DNA of 64,000 nt from Streptomyces finlayi (GTDB lineage Bacteria; Actinomycetota; Actinomycetes; Streptomycetales; Streptomycetaceae), in the NCBI RefSeq assembly GCF_014216315.1, contig NZ_CP045702.1, positions 2,356,001 to 2,420,000 on the forward strand, written 5' to 3'. Within the stretch, counting starts at the first letter, position 1; each line of letters opens with the position of its first letter. Positions 17,015 to 24,690 of the stretch are shown here, in pieces. The notes beneath the pieces are model-generated. The model saw only the letters and a program-made list of their open reading frames with translations. It was not told the DNA's origin and searched no databases. The position numbers and the translations under genes are program-made.

Positions 17015-18211
17015 ATGCTCTCCGAGACGTCGACCGCCACTGTCCGTGCCACCCTGCCCGCCGTCGGCGCGGCCGTCGGAGACATCGCGGACCTCTTCTA
17101 CCGGAAGCTGTTCGACGCCCACCCCGAACTGCTGAGCGACCTCTTCAACCGGGGCAACCAGGCGTCCGGGACGCAGCGTCAGGCACTCGCCGGTTCGATC
17201 GCCGCCTTCGCCACGCACCTGGTCGAGCACCCGGACACCCGCCCGGACGTGATGCTGAGCCGCATCGCCCACAAGCACGCCTCGCTCGGGGTGACCGCCG
17301 CGCAGTACAAGGTCGTGCACACCCACCTCTTCGCGGCCATAGCCGAGGTGCTCGGTGACGCGGTCACCCCGGAGGTCGCCGCCGCCTGGGACGAGGTGTA
17401 CTGGCTCATGGCCAACGCCCTGGTCGCCATCGAGGAGCGGCTGTACGCCCAGCAGGGCGTCGTCGCCGGTGACGTCTGGCGCGCGTGGGAGGTGACCGGC
17501 CGCACCGAGGAGACCGAAGACGTCGTCACCTTCCGGATCCGCCCCGCCGACGGCGAGCCGGCGCCCGCCTTCCGGCCCGGTCAGTACGTCTCCGTACAGG
17601 TGGAACTCCCCGACGGCGCCCGCCAGATACGCCAGTACAGCCTGTCGTCCGCCCCTGGGTCCCCGCTGCGCTCGATCACCGTCAAGAAGGTGCGTGGAGG
17701 CCTCTCCCCCGACGGCGAGGTCTCCCAGTACCTCCACGCCCACACCCACCCCGGTGACCGGCTGCGCGTCTCCGCCCCCTACGGGGACCTGGTGCTCGAC
17801 GACATCGACGCCCCCCTGTTCCTCGCCTCGGCCGGCATCGGATGCACCCCGATGCTGTCGATGCTGGACCACCTGGCGTCCACGGGGCACCGGTCACCCG
17901 TCACGGTCGTGCACGGCGACCGGTCCCCCGCCGACCACGCCCTGCGTTCCGAGCACGCCCTCCTCACCGGCCGCCTCCCCGACGCCGCCGCACACTTCTG
18001 GTACGAGAAGCCCGGGCCCGACCACGCCACCGACCGCACGGGGCTGGTCGACCTGACAGATCTCACGGTCCCCTCCGGCACCCGCGCCTACCTCTGCGGG
18101 CCGCTGCCCTTCATGCGGACCGTCCGCGCCCAACTGCTGGCCAAGGGCCTCCCCGCCGCGGACATCCACTACGAGGTGTTCGGCCCCGACCTGTGGCTCG
18201 CCGAGGCCTGA
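17015..18211 (+). CDS. hmp: flavohemoprotein, nitric oxide dioxygenase
   Basis: A 398-residue three-domain protein. The globin domain (1-140) carries the proximal-side region SRIAHKHASLGV. The FAD domain has RQYSLSSAPG and the NAD(P) domain has ASAGIGCTPML, with the C-terminal FGPDLW. It oxidises NO to nitrate using O2 and NAD(P)H. It is cotranscribed with nsrR, which should repress it in the absence of NO. ATG at 17015 gives the standard family length. Confidence 0.95.
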   Translation: MLSETSTATVRATLPAVGAAVGDIADLFYRKLFDAHPELLSDLFNRGNQASGTQRQALAGSIAAFATHLVEHPDTRPDVMLSRIAHKHASLGVTAAQYKVVHTHLFAAIAEVLGDAVTPEVAAAWDEVYWLMANALVAIEERLYAQQGVVAGDVWRAWEVTGRTEETEDVVTFRIRPADGEPAPAFRPGQYVSVQVELPDGARQIRQYSLSSAPGSPLRSITVKKVRGGLSPDGEVSQYLHAHTHPGDRLRVSAPYGDLVLDDIDAPLFLASAGIGCTPMLSMLDHLASTGHRSPVTVVHGDRSPADHALRSEHALLTGRLPDAAAHFWYEKPGPDHATDRTGLVDLTDLTVPSGTRAYLCGPLPFMRTVRAQLLAKGLPAADIHYEVFGPDLWLAEA

Positions 18212-18338
18212 GCACGAACGGGGGCCGCGCGCGGTTTGTCCGGATCGGCTCGCACGCCGTCCGAACAGATGGCCCGGGAGGCGCGGTTCGGGCAGAAGCG
18301 CTGTACGGCACTCTCCCTCCGCACAAAAGGAGTCGGCC

Positions 18339-18721
18339 ATGTCCTCACCCATGTCCGCGAGCAGCTTCCTCGACGCGCTGAAGGACGAAGGACTCACCGT
18401 CGTCCAGGTCTGCGACTGGCGTACCCACAACCGCGACCGCCAGGGTCCCCGGGGGCCGGTGCACGGTGTGATGATCCATCACACCGTGCACCGGCGGCAC
18501 CGCCCGGACCGTCGAACTCTGCCGTGACGGCCACGCCGACCTCCCGGGCCCGCTGTGCCACGGCGTGATCCCATCGAGCGGGCGACGGCAGCGGTCTGCC
18601 GCCATCACCGCTGGGGAGCCCTCTCGGTGATCGGTCACCGGGAGTGGCAGCCCGGCAGGGTGGACCCGCGCGGCTTCTCGATGAACTCCATGCGGGCCCG
18701 TATCCACGAACGCCTGAAGTG
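18339..18721 (+). pseudogene. degraded N-acetylmuramoyl-L-alanine amidase
   Basis: The 5' frame (AGGAGT before ATG 18339) encodes an amidase-like start with VVQVCDWRTHNRDR and GVMIHHTVHRR, the zinc-ligand region of amidase_2 enzymes. The frame ends at 18527. Other frames then recover pieces such as GHREWQPGRVDPRGFS and a C-terminus ending RIHERLK near 18721. The total length is far below a full amidase domain and the middle is missing, so the gene is a remnant. It lies immediately left of the stranded deaminase fragment and the serine-recombinase element. Confidence 0.7.
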
Positions 18722-18744
18722 ACACGCTGCGCGACAATGCACGG

Positions 18745-18960
18745 GTGCACGACGAACCACCCGGTACGCCCCGGCTGCGCCCAGCCCTCCCCTCGCCGCT
18801 CCAGCCGGCCGAGGACGAGCGCTTCGCGCGCCGGGGCGTACGGCTGCTGCTCAAGCGCGACGACCTGATCCACCCGGACCTGCCCAGAAACAAGCCGACT
18901 GGTGTACGTCGGGCTGACCTGGGCGCATATTCCGTGGACAGCTCGGCCCACCTGGATTGA
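18745..18960 (+). pseudogene. 5' fragment of a PLP-dependent deaminase, left of the integrated element
   Basis: The first 47 or so residues (LRPALPSPLQPAEDERFARR then GVRLLLKRDDLIHPDLP) match the N-terminus of ACC deaminase/D-cysteine desulfhydrase-like enzymes and closely resemble the start of the intact gene at 22426. Homology stops at RNK, exactly where the intact gene has GNKWRKL. The frame then runs into unrelated sequence and a stop at 18960. I read this as the original host 5' end, separated from its 3' end by insertion of the element. Confidence 0.75.
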
Positions 18961-18970
18961 AGGTGGTCGT

Positions 18971-20601
18971 ATGGGCACGGTCACAGATCCTGCCAAGCTG
19001 TGTGATCTGTTTCTTCGTCGCAGCACGTTGCAGGACGACAAGACGACTCTGAACGCACATGAACGTGATCTTCGGGAGCGCGCAGCACGAGAGGGCCTGA
19101 CGGTCCGCAAGGTCTGGAAAGAGGAGCTTTCTGCCTTCAAGGTGGGGGTCAAGCGCGAGGAGTTCGACAGCGCCATCTCGGCAGTGCTGGCCGGGGAAGT
19201 ACGCCACCTACTGGTCTGGAAACTCGACCGTCTGAGCCGTCGCGGCATGGGGCAGGTCGGCCAAGTTCTTGATCAGTTCGACTCCAAGGGCGCACGTCTG
19301 CTCGCCCACATGGACGGCCTGGACAGCAGCATCCCTCAGCATCGAGGGCTCTTTGCGTGGCTGGCCGAGCAGGCCCGCTCGGAGTCGTACAACACATCGA
19401 CTCGTACGCGCCGGACCAAGGCGGAGAGGAAGTTCACGGGCGCCTGGCCGGGCGGGCAGCCTCCGTACGGACTGCGCGTGCGCAAGGGCAAGACATCCAC
19501 GGAGCACCATCCCAAGGAGTACGCCGCCTCTCGCCGGATCGCCGATGGACTGCTCGCGGACAAGGCAGCCGGGACGATCGCCGATGAACTCAACGCGGAC
19601 GGTCTGACCACCCGGCGCGGGGGCAGGTGGCGGTCATCGACGATCACTCAGCTTGCGCACTCCCCCGCGTGGGCCGGGCTGATGCCGGTGCACGATCGCT
19701 ACACGGACGAGAGCGGACGCGAACGCTGGCGGGCGACGGATGAGCCGTTGATCGGTCCGGAGGGGGCCCCGTCCGTGTCGGGATGGGCGTGATCACGGTG
19801 GGCGAGCGTGCGCGCATTCTGGCCGGGCTGCGCTCCCGTACCTCCGAGGGGCTGGCGACAGGTCGGCGCGGCAAGCCCGCTGCCCAGTCGCTGCTGTCGG
19901 GGCTCCTCAAGTGCGGTCGGTGCGGAGGCGGCATGACCAAGGGCGGGCCTCAGTACCGGTGTTACATGCGAGTCAACATGGGCAAGTCGGCGTGCCAAGG
20001 AATGACGGTGTCGGTGGAGGACATTGACAGCGTTCTCTCGGCAGCGTTCATGAGCCGAGTGACTTCGTTCACGGACACACATGATCTGTTCCAGGAACTG
20101 GCGCGCCGCTGGCTGTCCTACAAAGATCCGGAAGCCGATACACGGCGCACCGAGCTCACACTCGCGCTGGACAATGCCCAGTCCCGGTTGGACGCATTGG
20201 ACGATGCCTTCTACGTACAGGGTCGCTTTCAGGACCCGAAGGGACAGCACCGGTACGAGCAGATGCGTGACGCCATCGCGGGACAGATCAGCTCGTTGCA
20301 GAACGAGTTGACGGAGATCGGAACGGCGACCGATCTGATGATCTTGCGCGACTGCGATCTCCTCAACGCGGCCTGGCAGGAGGCAGACTTGACGCAAGCC
20401 CGGTCGCTGCTGCGTGTGGTGCTGCACTCCGTGCGGCTGCTGCCCCCTGACGGGCCGGGCAAGCGGTGCTCCTGGTACCAGCTCTACGCCCGCTGCTGCT
20501 TCCACTGGGTGGGGGAAAAGCCTCAGCCGCTCAAGGTCGACATGCGCCGCCTGGACGGTGTGACCCGGTATTTGCCCGAGGTACTGGAGCGGGCAGCTTA
20601 G
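18971..20601 (+). pseudogene. large serine recombinase (integrase), frameshifted
   Basis: The N-terminal catalytic domain starts at ATG 18971 (AAGGTGG upstream); LFLRRSTLQDD contains the nucleophilic Ser, and HLLVWKLDRLSRRGMGQV the conserved Arg-rich segment. PPYGLRV and the recombinase domain follow. At the G-run 19762-19766 the frame is lost (stop near 19792) and the adjacent frame continues from GVITVGERARILAGLR. It then has a zinc ribbon (LLKCGRCGGGM, then YRCYM and ACQGM) and a coiled-coil region. Restoring one G gives a protein of about 543 residues, normal for phiC31-type integrases. It catalyses attP x attB recombination. Either the gene is inactive or the assembly lacks one base. Confidence 0.85.
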
Positions 20602-20615
20602 GCACGCGGCCGGCT

Positions 20616-20772
20616 CCGCGAGGCTTTGGGCGGGAGCTGCCAGAGGGCGAGAGGACTGGGGGCCGTACGCTCCCGCTGCGAGTCGGGCTGGCACATTGCC
20701 TGCCCGCAGATGGCCCGACCGGCCCCCAGTCCTTCGAGGCTCGCCCCCTGGTGGCTGCCTAAAGCCTCGCGG
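20616..20772. repeat. long imperfect inverted repeat between convergent units
   Basis: The left arm at 20616-20665 begins CCGCGAGGCTTT and ends GGACTGGGGGCCG. The right arm at 20720-20772 is its imperfect reverse complement, starting CGGCCCCCAGTCC and ending AAAGCCTCGCGG. The loop is about 54 nt. It lies 14 bp after the integrase stop and faces the convergent minus-strand genes, so it may be a bidirectional terminator, a structured RNA or a recombination-related site. Confidence 0.7.
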
Positions 20773-20868
20773 TGCCGTCCGCCCCCAGCCACGTGGCCCG
20801 TGAGAGAGCGGCGCGCCATATAGAACCAAGTGAAGGGAAGTTGGACCGATGGCGCTCCGTCGACATCC

Positions 20869-21327
20869 CTACGGCTTGGGAAGCCCTGCGGCCGGGTGGC
20901 GGTCGCCCGGGTGGGACCGGCCGCCAGGCCGCATGCCCGACCGGGGCGGACCGGCCGCCCGGCGCGCCGCGGGCGCGACCTTGAACAAGTAGAGAAAAGT
21001 TGGACCGATGGCCTTCACGGCCCTCCGTCCCCACCACGCTACGGTCCCCGAGCAGCGTCCCAAGCGCTTCACAGGCTGCTCGGGCTGCGACAGATCGTTA
21101 CGCCTCAGCGCTTCAGCCATGCGCTCCACCTGATCTGCGGGCAGCGACCCGAGGTGGACGTATGGCCTCCCCGAGTAGGCCACTACCGGCCGCAGGTGGC
21201 TGATCCGTTCGGCTGGGACGCCGAGCGCCATCAGAGCTTCCCTGAGCGCCTCGGTCGCGTCTCCTGCCGCCTTACGGCCGTCGCGCCATTGCTGCATCTC
21301 CACGCCCATCGCCCCTTGTGTGATCAT
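20869..21327 (-). CDS. small hypothetical protein of the integrated element
   Basis: A 152-residue reading frame. The first 115 or so residues look genuine (EALREALMALGVPAERISHL then YVHLGSLPADQVERMAEAL), a pattern I associate with small proteins of Streptomyces integrative elements. The C-terminal 35 residues are a low-complexity, Pro/Gly/Arg-rich extension and may not be natural. The ATG at 21327 overlaps the stop of the upstream small gene by 4 bp. The function is unknown. Confidence 0.55.
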   Translation of the reverse strand: MITQGAMGVEMQQWRDGRKAAGDATEALREALMALGVPAERISHLRPVVAYSGRPYVHLGSLPADQVERMAEALRRNDLSQPEQPVKRLGRCSGTVAWWGRRAVKAIGPTFLYLFKVAPAARRAAGPPRSGMRPGGRSHPGDRHPAAGLPKP

Positions 21328-21527
21328 CGGCGCCCCCTGGTCCTGTGCGGGTGGTTCCGGATCTCCACACTCGCGTCCGTCGCTGCCGAATAGTCACCCC
21401 GGTCCCTGGCTTCCTGACGCTGCGTGTCCAATGCCTTGCACACGTCACAGCGCTCCACCGGTTTCGGGGGTTCCGGGGCTAACGCGAGATGCACGGGCCC
21501 GTCCATCGTCGCCCTTGGGGTCGTCAT
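21324..21527 (-). CDS. small CxxC protein of the integrated element
   Basis: A 67-residue protein with the core RCDVCKALDTQRQEARDRGD followed by an NHPH-Arg-rich tail. This kind of small protein recurs in Streptomyces AICE-type elements next to XRE regulators, always without a known function to my knowledge. It is the first gene of a two-gene operon (4-bp overlap with 20869-21327) and is divergent from the XRE regulator, with about 108 bp between the starts. Confidence 0.65.
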   Translation of the reverse strand: MTTPRATMDGPVHLALAPEPPKPVERCDVCKALDTQRQEARDRGDYSAATDASVEIRNHPHRTRGRR

Positions 21528-21635
21528 GAACGTGATGCTCCATGCCCCCGGTGGACGTATCTCTCCGTGGACCAGCGACAGTTGGACCGTTGAGCGCTAC
21601 GGTTCAAGAACGCCCAAATGTCGCAGGGGGAAGTC

Positions 21636-22391
21636 TTGAACACCGCTCTACGATCAGCTATGGAAGACGCCAAGCTCACGCCCCGGAAGCTTGCTGCGCG
21701 CATCGGCGTGGCACCCAAGACGGTGGAACGGTGGCTGGCCGACGCCGAGCTCGTACCTCATGCAAGGAACCGTGTCGACGCGTGCAGGGCGCTGAAGGTG
21801 GATGAAGAAATGATCTGGCCCAAGGCTGTTCAGGAGCGGGTGAAGACCGGCCATGACCGCGAATTGGTCCACGCCTACCCCTACCGGTCCGCCTGCCCGT
21901 CGACCGTGTGGGGCGAACTGATCAAGGGTGCCGACGCTGACATCTTCCTGGCCGGATACACGAACTACTTCGTGTGGCTGGAGCAACCGGCGTTCGTCGA
22001 CACTCTGCGCCGGAAGATCGCGTCAGGATGCCGGGTGCGCTTCCTGCTGGGTGATCCCGAGGGAGAGGTGACCCGGCAGCGTGAGGCCATCGAGGACGTG
22101 GCTCTGAGCGTAGGCACGCGCATCCGGATCAGCCTGGAGCACCTGGAGCGCCTCGGCCCTCTGGACGGCCTTGAGACGCGCTTCAGCAGCTCCGAGGATG
22201 CCGTGAATCACGTGTCCCTGTCCGTGTTCCGGTTCGACCATGACGCACTCGTGACGCCCCACCTGGCCCGGCTCGTCGGCCACGACTCGCCACTCCTGCA
22301 TCTGCGCCGCCAGGGTGACAGCGGGATGTTCGACAGGTTCGCGGAGCACGCCGAGGAACTGTGGGACCGGGGCGTACCTCAGACGCCATAG
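21636..22391 (+). CDS. XRE-family regulator with DUF5919 (PLD-like) domain
   Basis: A 251-residue protein. Residues 1-60 form a helix-turn-helix (LAARIGVAPKTVERWLADAE is the recognition part). The remainder is a DUF5919/phospholipase D-like region (DIFLAGYTNYFVWLEQPAF, then VRFLLGDPEGEV). I prefer the TTG at 21636 because AGGGGGAAG lies just before it; the ATG at 21618 would add six residues. Such proteins usually sit beside a divergent operon of small genes in Streptomyces mobile elements, as here, and probably control it. Confidence 0.7.
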   Translation: MNTALRSAMEDAKLTPRKLAARIGVAPKTVERWLADAELVPHARNRVDACRALKVDEEMIWPKAVQERVKTGHDRELVHAYPYRSACPSTVWGELIKGADADIFLAGYTNYFVWLEQPAFVDTLRRKIASGCRVRFLLGDPEGEVTRQREAIEDVALSVGTRIRISLEHLERLGPLDGLETRFSSSEDAVNHVSLSVFRFDHDALVTPHLARLVGHDSPLLHLRRQGDSGMFDRFAEHAEELWDRGVPQTP

Positions 22392-22425
22392 CGGCGCGGC
22401 AGGAGGTCACAGCCACAATGGCAAG

Positions 22426-23400
22426 GTGACCGTAGATCTCGCCCTTGCACTCCAGCCCCGGCCGCCCTCCCCTCTGGAGGAAGCCCATGACGCCCGATTC
22501 GCCAGCCGGGGCGTTCGACTGCTGCTGAAGCGGGACGATCTCATCCACACCACGATGGACTGGGATACGGCTGCGCTTGGACCAGTGGAGCTGTACCCTC
22601 CGGGCAACAAGTGGCGGAAGCTCTCCTTGAACCTGGCCTCCGCCGAGGGTCGTACCGTACTGACCTTCGGGGGCGCGTACTCCAACCATCTGCGCGCCAC
22701 GGCCGCCGCCGGACGGCTGCTCGGCTTCCGCACCGTCGGCGTCGTGCGCGGCGACGAGCTCGCGCACCGGCCGCTCAACCCCTCGCTCGCGCGATGCGCG
22801 GCCGACGGGATGAGTCTGCATTTCGTGGACCGTGCCACGTACCGCTCGAAGACCGATCCTGAGGTCCTGGGCGGGCTGCTGAGCCTCTTCGGGGAGTGCA
22901 GCGTCATCCCGGAGGGCGGCAGCAACGCACCGGCCGCACAGGGCTGCACAGCGCTCGGGCGCGAACTGCTCGGCGTGGCCGACGTGGCGGCGGTCGCCTG
23001 CGGGACCGGCGGGACCCTCGCCGGCCTCGCCGCCGGTCTCGGGCCCGGGCAGCGCGCGCTGGGCATCCCGGTCCTCCGCGGCGGCTTCCTGGCCGCCGCC
23101 GTACGGGAGTTGCAGGAGGAGGCGTTCGGCGGCCCGGCAGGACAGTGGTCGCTGGACGAGCGTTTCCACTTCGGCGGTTACGCCCGTACGCCCCCGGAGC
23201 TGCACGCCTTCGCCGACGACTTCGAGGACCGGCACGGACTGCGCGTCGAGCGGCTCTACGTGGCCAAGCTGCTGTACGCGCTGACCACGCTCGCCGAAGA
23301 GGGCGCTTTCGCCCCGGGGACCCGCCTGGCGGCCGTCGTCACGGGTACGCCCTTCCCGGAAGGGGGGGACCCTCGGGCGAGTGCGCCAGATAGCCGGTGA
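22426..23400 (+). CDS. PLP-dependent deaminase (ACC deaminase/D-cysteine desulfhydrase family) with element-derived 5' end
   Basis: A 324-residue fold type II PLP enzyme. LLLKRDDLIH starts the fold, GNKWRKL holds the PLP lysine, AYSNHLRATAAA the substrate-binding Asn/His region and CGTGGTLAGL the phosphate loop. The family deaminates small amino acids such as ACC or D-cysteine. The 5' 180 bp differ from the stranded fragment at 18745 (an extra segment, TTMDWDTAALGPVELYP, precedes GNK) and appear to have been brought in by the element, so insertion left the gene open. Its last 62 bp overlap the convergent MerR gene. Confidence 0.8.
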   Translation: MTVDLALALQPRPPSPLEEAHDARFASRGVRLLLKRDDLIHTTMDWDTAALGPVELYPPGNKWRKLSLNLASAEGRTVLTFGGAYSNHLRATAAAGRLLGFRTVGVVRGDELAHRPLNPSLARCAADGMSLHFVDRATYRSKTDPEVLGGLLSLFGECSVIPEGGSNAPAAQGCTALGRELLGVADVAAVACGTGGTLAGLAAGLGPGQRALGIPVLRGGFLAAAVRELQEEAFGGPAGQWSLDERFHFGGYARTPPELHAFADDFEDRHGLRVERLYVAKLLYALTTLAEEGAFAPGTRLAAVVTGTPFPEGGDPRASAPDSR

Positions 23401-23728
23401 GCGTGCCGCGGGTACGCCGGAGGTTCTCGATGTGCTCGTCCATGGCCGTCACCTCACCCTGAAGGATGCCCCGCAGGTCGGCGCACCAGTCGAACTCCGG
23501 CAGCTCCTGTGCCTCGCCCCGGACGCACGGCAGCACCGAACGGATCACGCCGGTGGACAGACCCGCGTCCAGCAGGGCGCGCACACGCCACACGGTGACG
23601 ACCGCGTCCTCGTCGTAGTCCCGGTAGCCGTTCGGCTCACGCCCGGCGTCCAGGAGGCCCTGCGCCTCGTAGTACCGCAGCAACCGCGCCTTGACCCCGG
23701 TACGCCTGGACAGCTCCCCGATCAGCAT
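23339..23728 (-). CDS. MerR-family transcriptional regulator
   Basis: A 129-residue regulator with the standard start MLIGELSRRTGVKARLLRYY (helix-turn-helix) and a C-terminal coiled coil ending GTLTGYLAHSPE. I use ATG 23728; ORF extension to 23782 has no support. One Cys pair (LPCVRG and FDWCADL) is present, but not the metal-site pattern of metal-sensing MerR proteins. It is divergent from the class IV aminotransferase and overlaps the 3' end of the deaminase gene on the opposite strand. Confidence 0.85.
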   Translation of the reverse strand: MLIGELSRRTGVKARLLRYYEAQGLLDAGREPNGYRDYDEDAVVTVWRVRALLDAGLSTGVIRSVLPCVRGEAQELPEFDWCADLRGILQGEVTAMDEHIENLRRTRGTLTGYLAHSPEGPPLPGRAYP

Positions 23729-23868
23729 GACGCCCCGTCCTCGTGTCCGGCCTTCGCCGCTTGACCTTCCCACCGATGTCAAGGCCTAACGTCGCCTCAC
23801 TGGGCGGGCATTCCGCACCGGAGCCCGACCGATGACGCCCGATACCGACCGATGCCGGAGTGATACGG

Positions 23869-24669
23869 ATGCCCTTCGTCGTTCAACGCAATGGTCAGGA
23901 AGCCACCGCCGGGGAACTCGCGCCCCTCGCCTTCGCGGGCTACGCGCACTTCACCGCACTGCAGGTCCGGGACGGCCGGGTCCGGGGCCTCGATCTCCAC
24001 CTGGAGCGGCTGCGGTCCGCCTCGGTGGAGATGTTCGGGCGGGCCCTGCCCGAGGACCGGGTCCTCACCCACCTCCGGACGGCCTTGCGGGCCGGTCCGG
24101 CCGATCTCTCGCTGACGGCCACGGTCTACTCCCCCGCCGGGGAGTTCACCGCGGCCGGAACCGACGTGGAGCCCGAACTGCTGGTCCGTACGGGACCGGC
24201 GGCGACCGGCCCGGCGGGCCCGCTGTCCCTGGCCGCGGTCGAGCACGAACGGGACCTCCCGGCCGTGAAGCACGTCGGCGAGGTGGCGAAGACCTACCTC
24301 CTGCGCCAGGCAGTCGGGCAGGGATTCGACGATGCCGCCTTCGTGGACCGGCGGGGCAGGCTGAGCGAGGCCACGATCTGGAACCTGGCGTTCTGGGACG
24401 GCCACAGCGTGGTGTGGCCCGCCGCCGACATGCTGGCGGGCACGACGATGAGCATCGTCCGACGCCGTCTTGGCGACCTCGGTGTCCCCCAGCGCACGCA
24501 GGAGGTCTCCCTGGACGGCCTGGCCGCACTGTCCGGAGCCGTCGTGATGAACTCCTGGACCCCCGGTATCCCTGTACGCCGCATCGGCTCGGTCCGCCTG
24601 CCGGACGCCCCGCTCCTCCTGGAACACCTGCACAGGGCCTACGAGGCCGAGCCTTCCGTGCCGCTGTGA
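23869..24669 (+). CDS. class IV aminotransferase-like PLP enzyme
   Basis: A 266-residue protein of the class IV aminotransferase/aminodeoxychorismate lyase superfamily. LDLHLERLR is the N-terminal signature, LPAVKHVGEVAK contains the candidate PLP lysine, and LSEATIWNLAFWDG corresponds to the conserved E-x-x-x-x-N segment. The end, NSWTPGIPVRRIG, fits the family. Whether it acts on branched-chain amino acids, D-amino acids or aminodeoxychorismate cannot be decided. It is divergent from the MerR gene, which may regulate it. Confidence 0.8.
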   Translation: MPFVVQRNGQEATAGELAPLAFAGYAHFTALQVRDGRVRGLDLHLERLRSASVEMFGRALPEDRVLTHLRTALRAGPADLSLTATVYSPAGEFTAAGTDVEPELLVRTGPAATGPAGPLSLAAVEHERDLPAVKHVGEVAKTYLLRQAVGQGFDDAAFVDRRGRLSEATIWNLAFWDGHSVVWPAADMLAGTTMSIVRRRLGDLGVPQRTQEVSLDGLAALSGAVVMNSWTPGIPVRRIGSVRLPDAPLLLEHLHRAYEAEPSVPL

Positions 24670-24690
24670 CGGTCCCGGCCGATGTCCGCC

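Larger units (their letters stand above)
20839..21593. repeat. three copies of an AGTTGGACCG motif
   Basis: AGTTGGACCGATGG occurs at 20839-20852 and 20998-21011, and AGTTGGACCGTTGA at 21580-21593. The third copy sits in the divergent promoter just before the XRE regulator. The spacing and orientation suggest binding sites or remnants of duplicated promoters; the first two fall within the low-complexity 3' part of the small gene at 20869. Confidence 0.5.
18889..22611. mobile_element. small serine-recombinase integrative element inserted in a deaminase gene
   Basis: The element is bounded by the sequence AACAAG at 18889-18894 and 22606-22611, the point where the stranded and intact deaminase genes diverge. 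It holds a frameshifted large serine recombinase, a long hairpin, two small minus-strand genes, an XRE/DUF5919 regulator, and about 180 bp that give the right-hand deaminase a new 5' end. At 3.7 kb it is small for an autonomous element and shows no transfer or replication gene, so it may be a degenerate remnant. The exact crossover dinucleotide cannot be fixed by eye. Confidence 0.65.

Noticed and set aside
20626..21393. Plus-strand frames between the integrase and the XRE regulator
   Set aside because: They cover the inverted repeat and the antisense of two small minus-strand genes that have better start overlap and sequence character.
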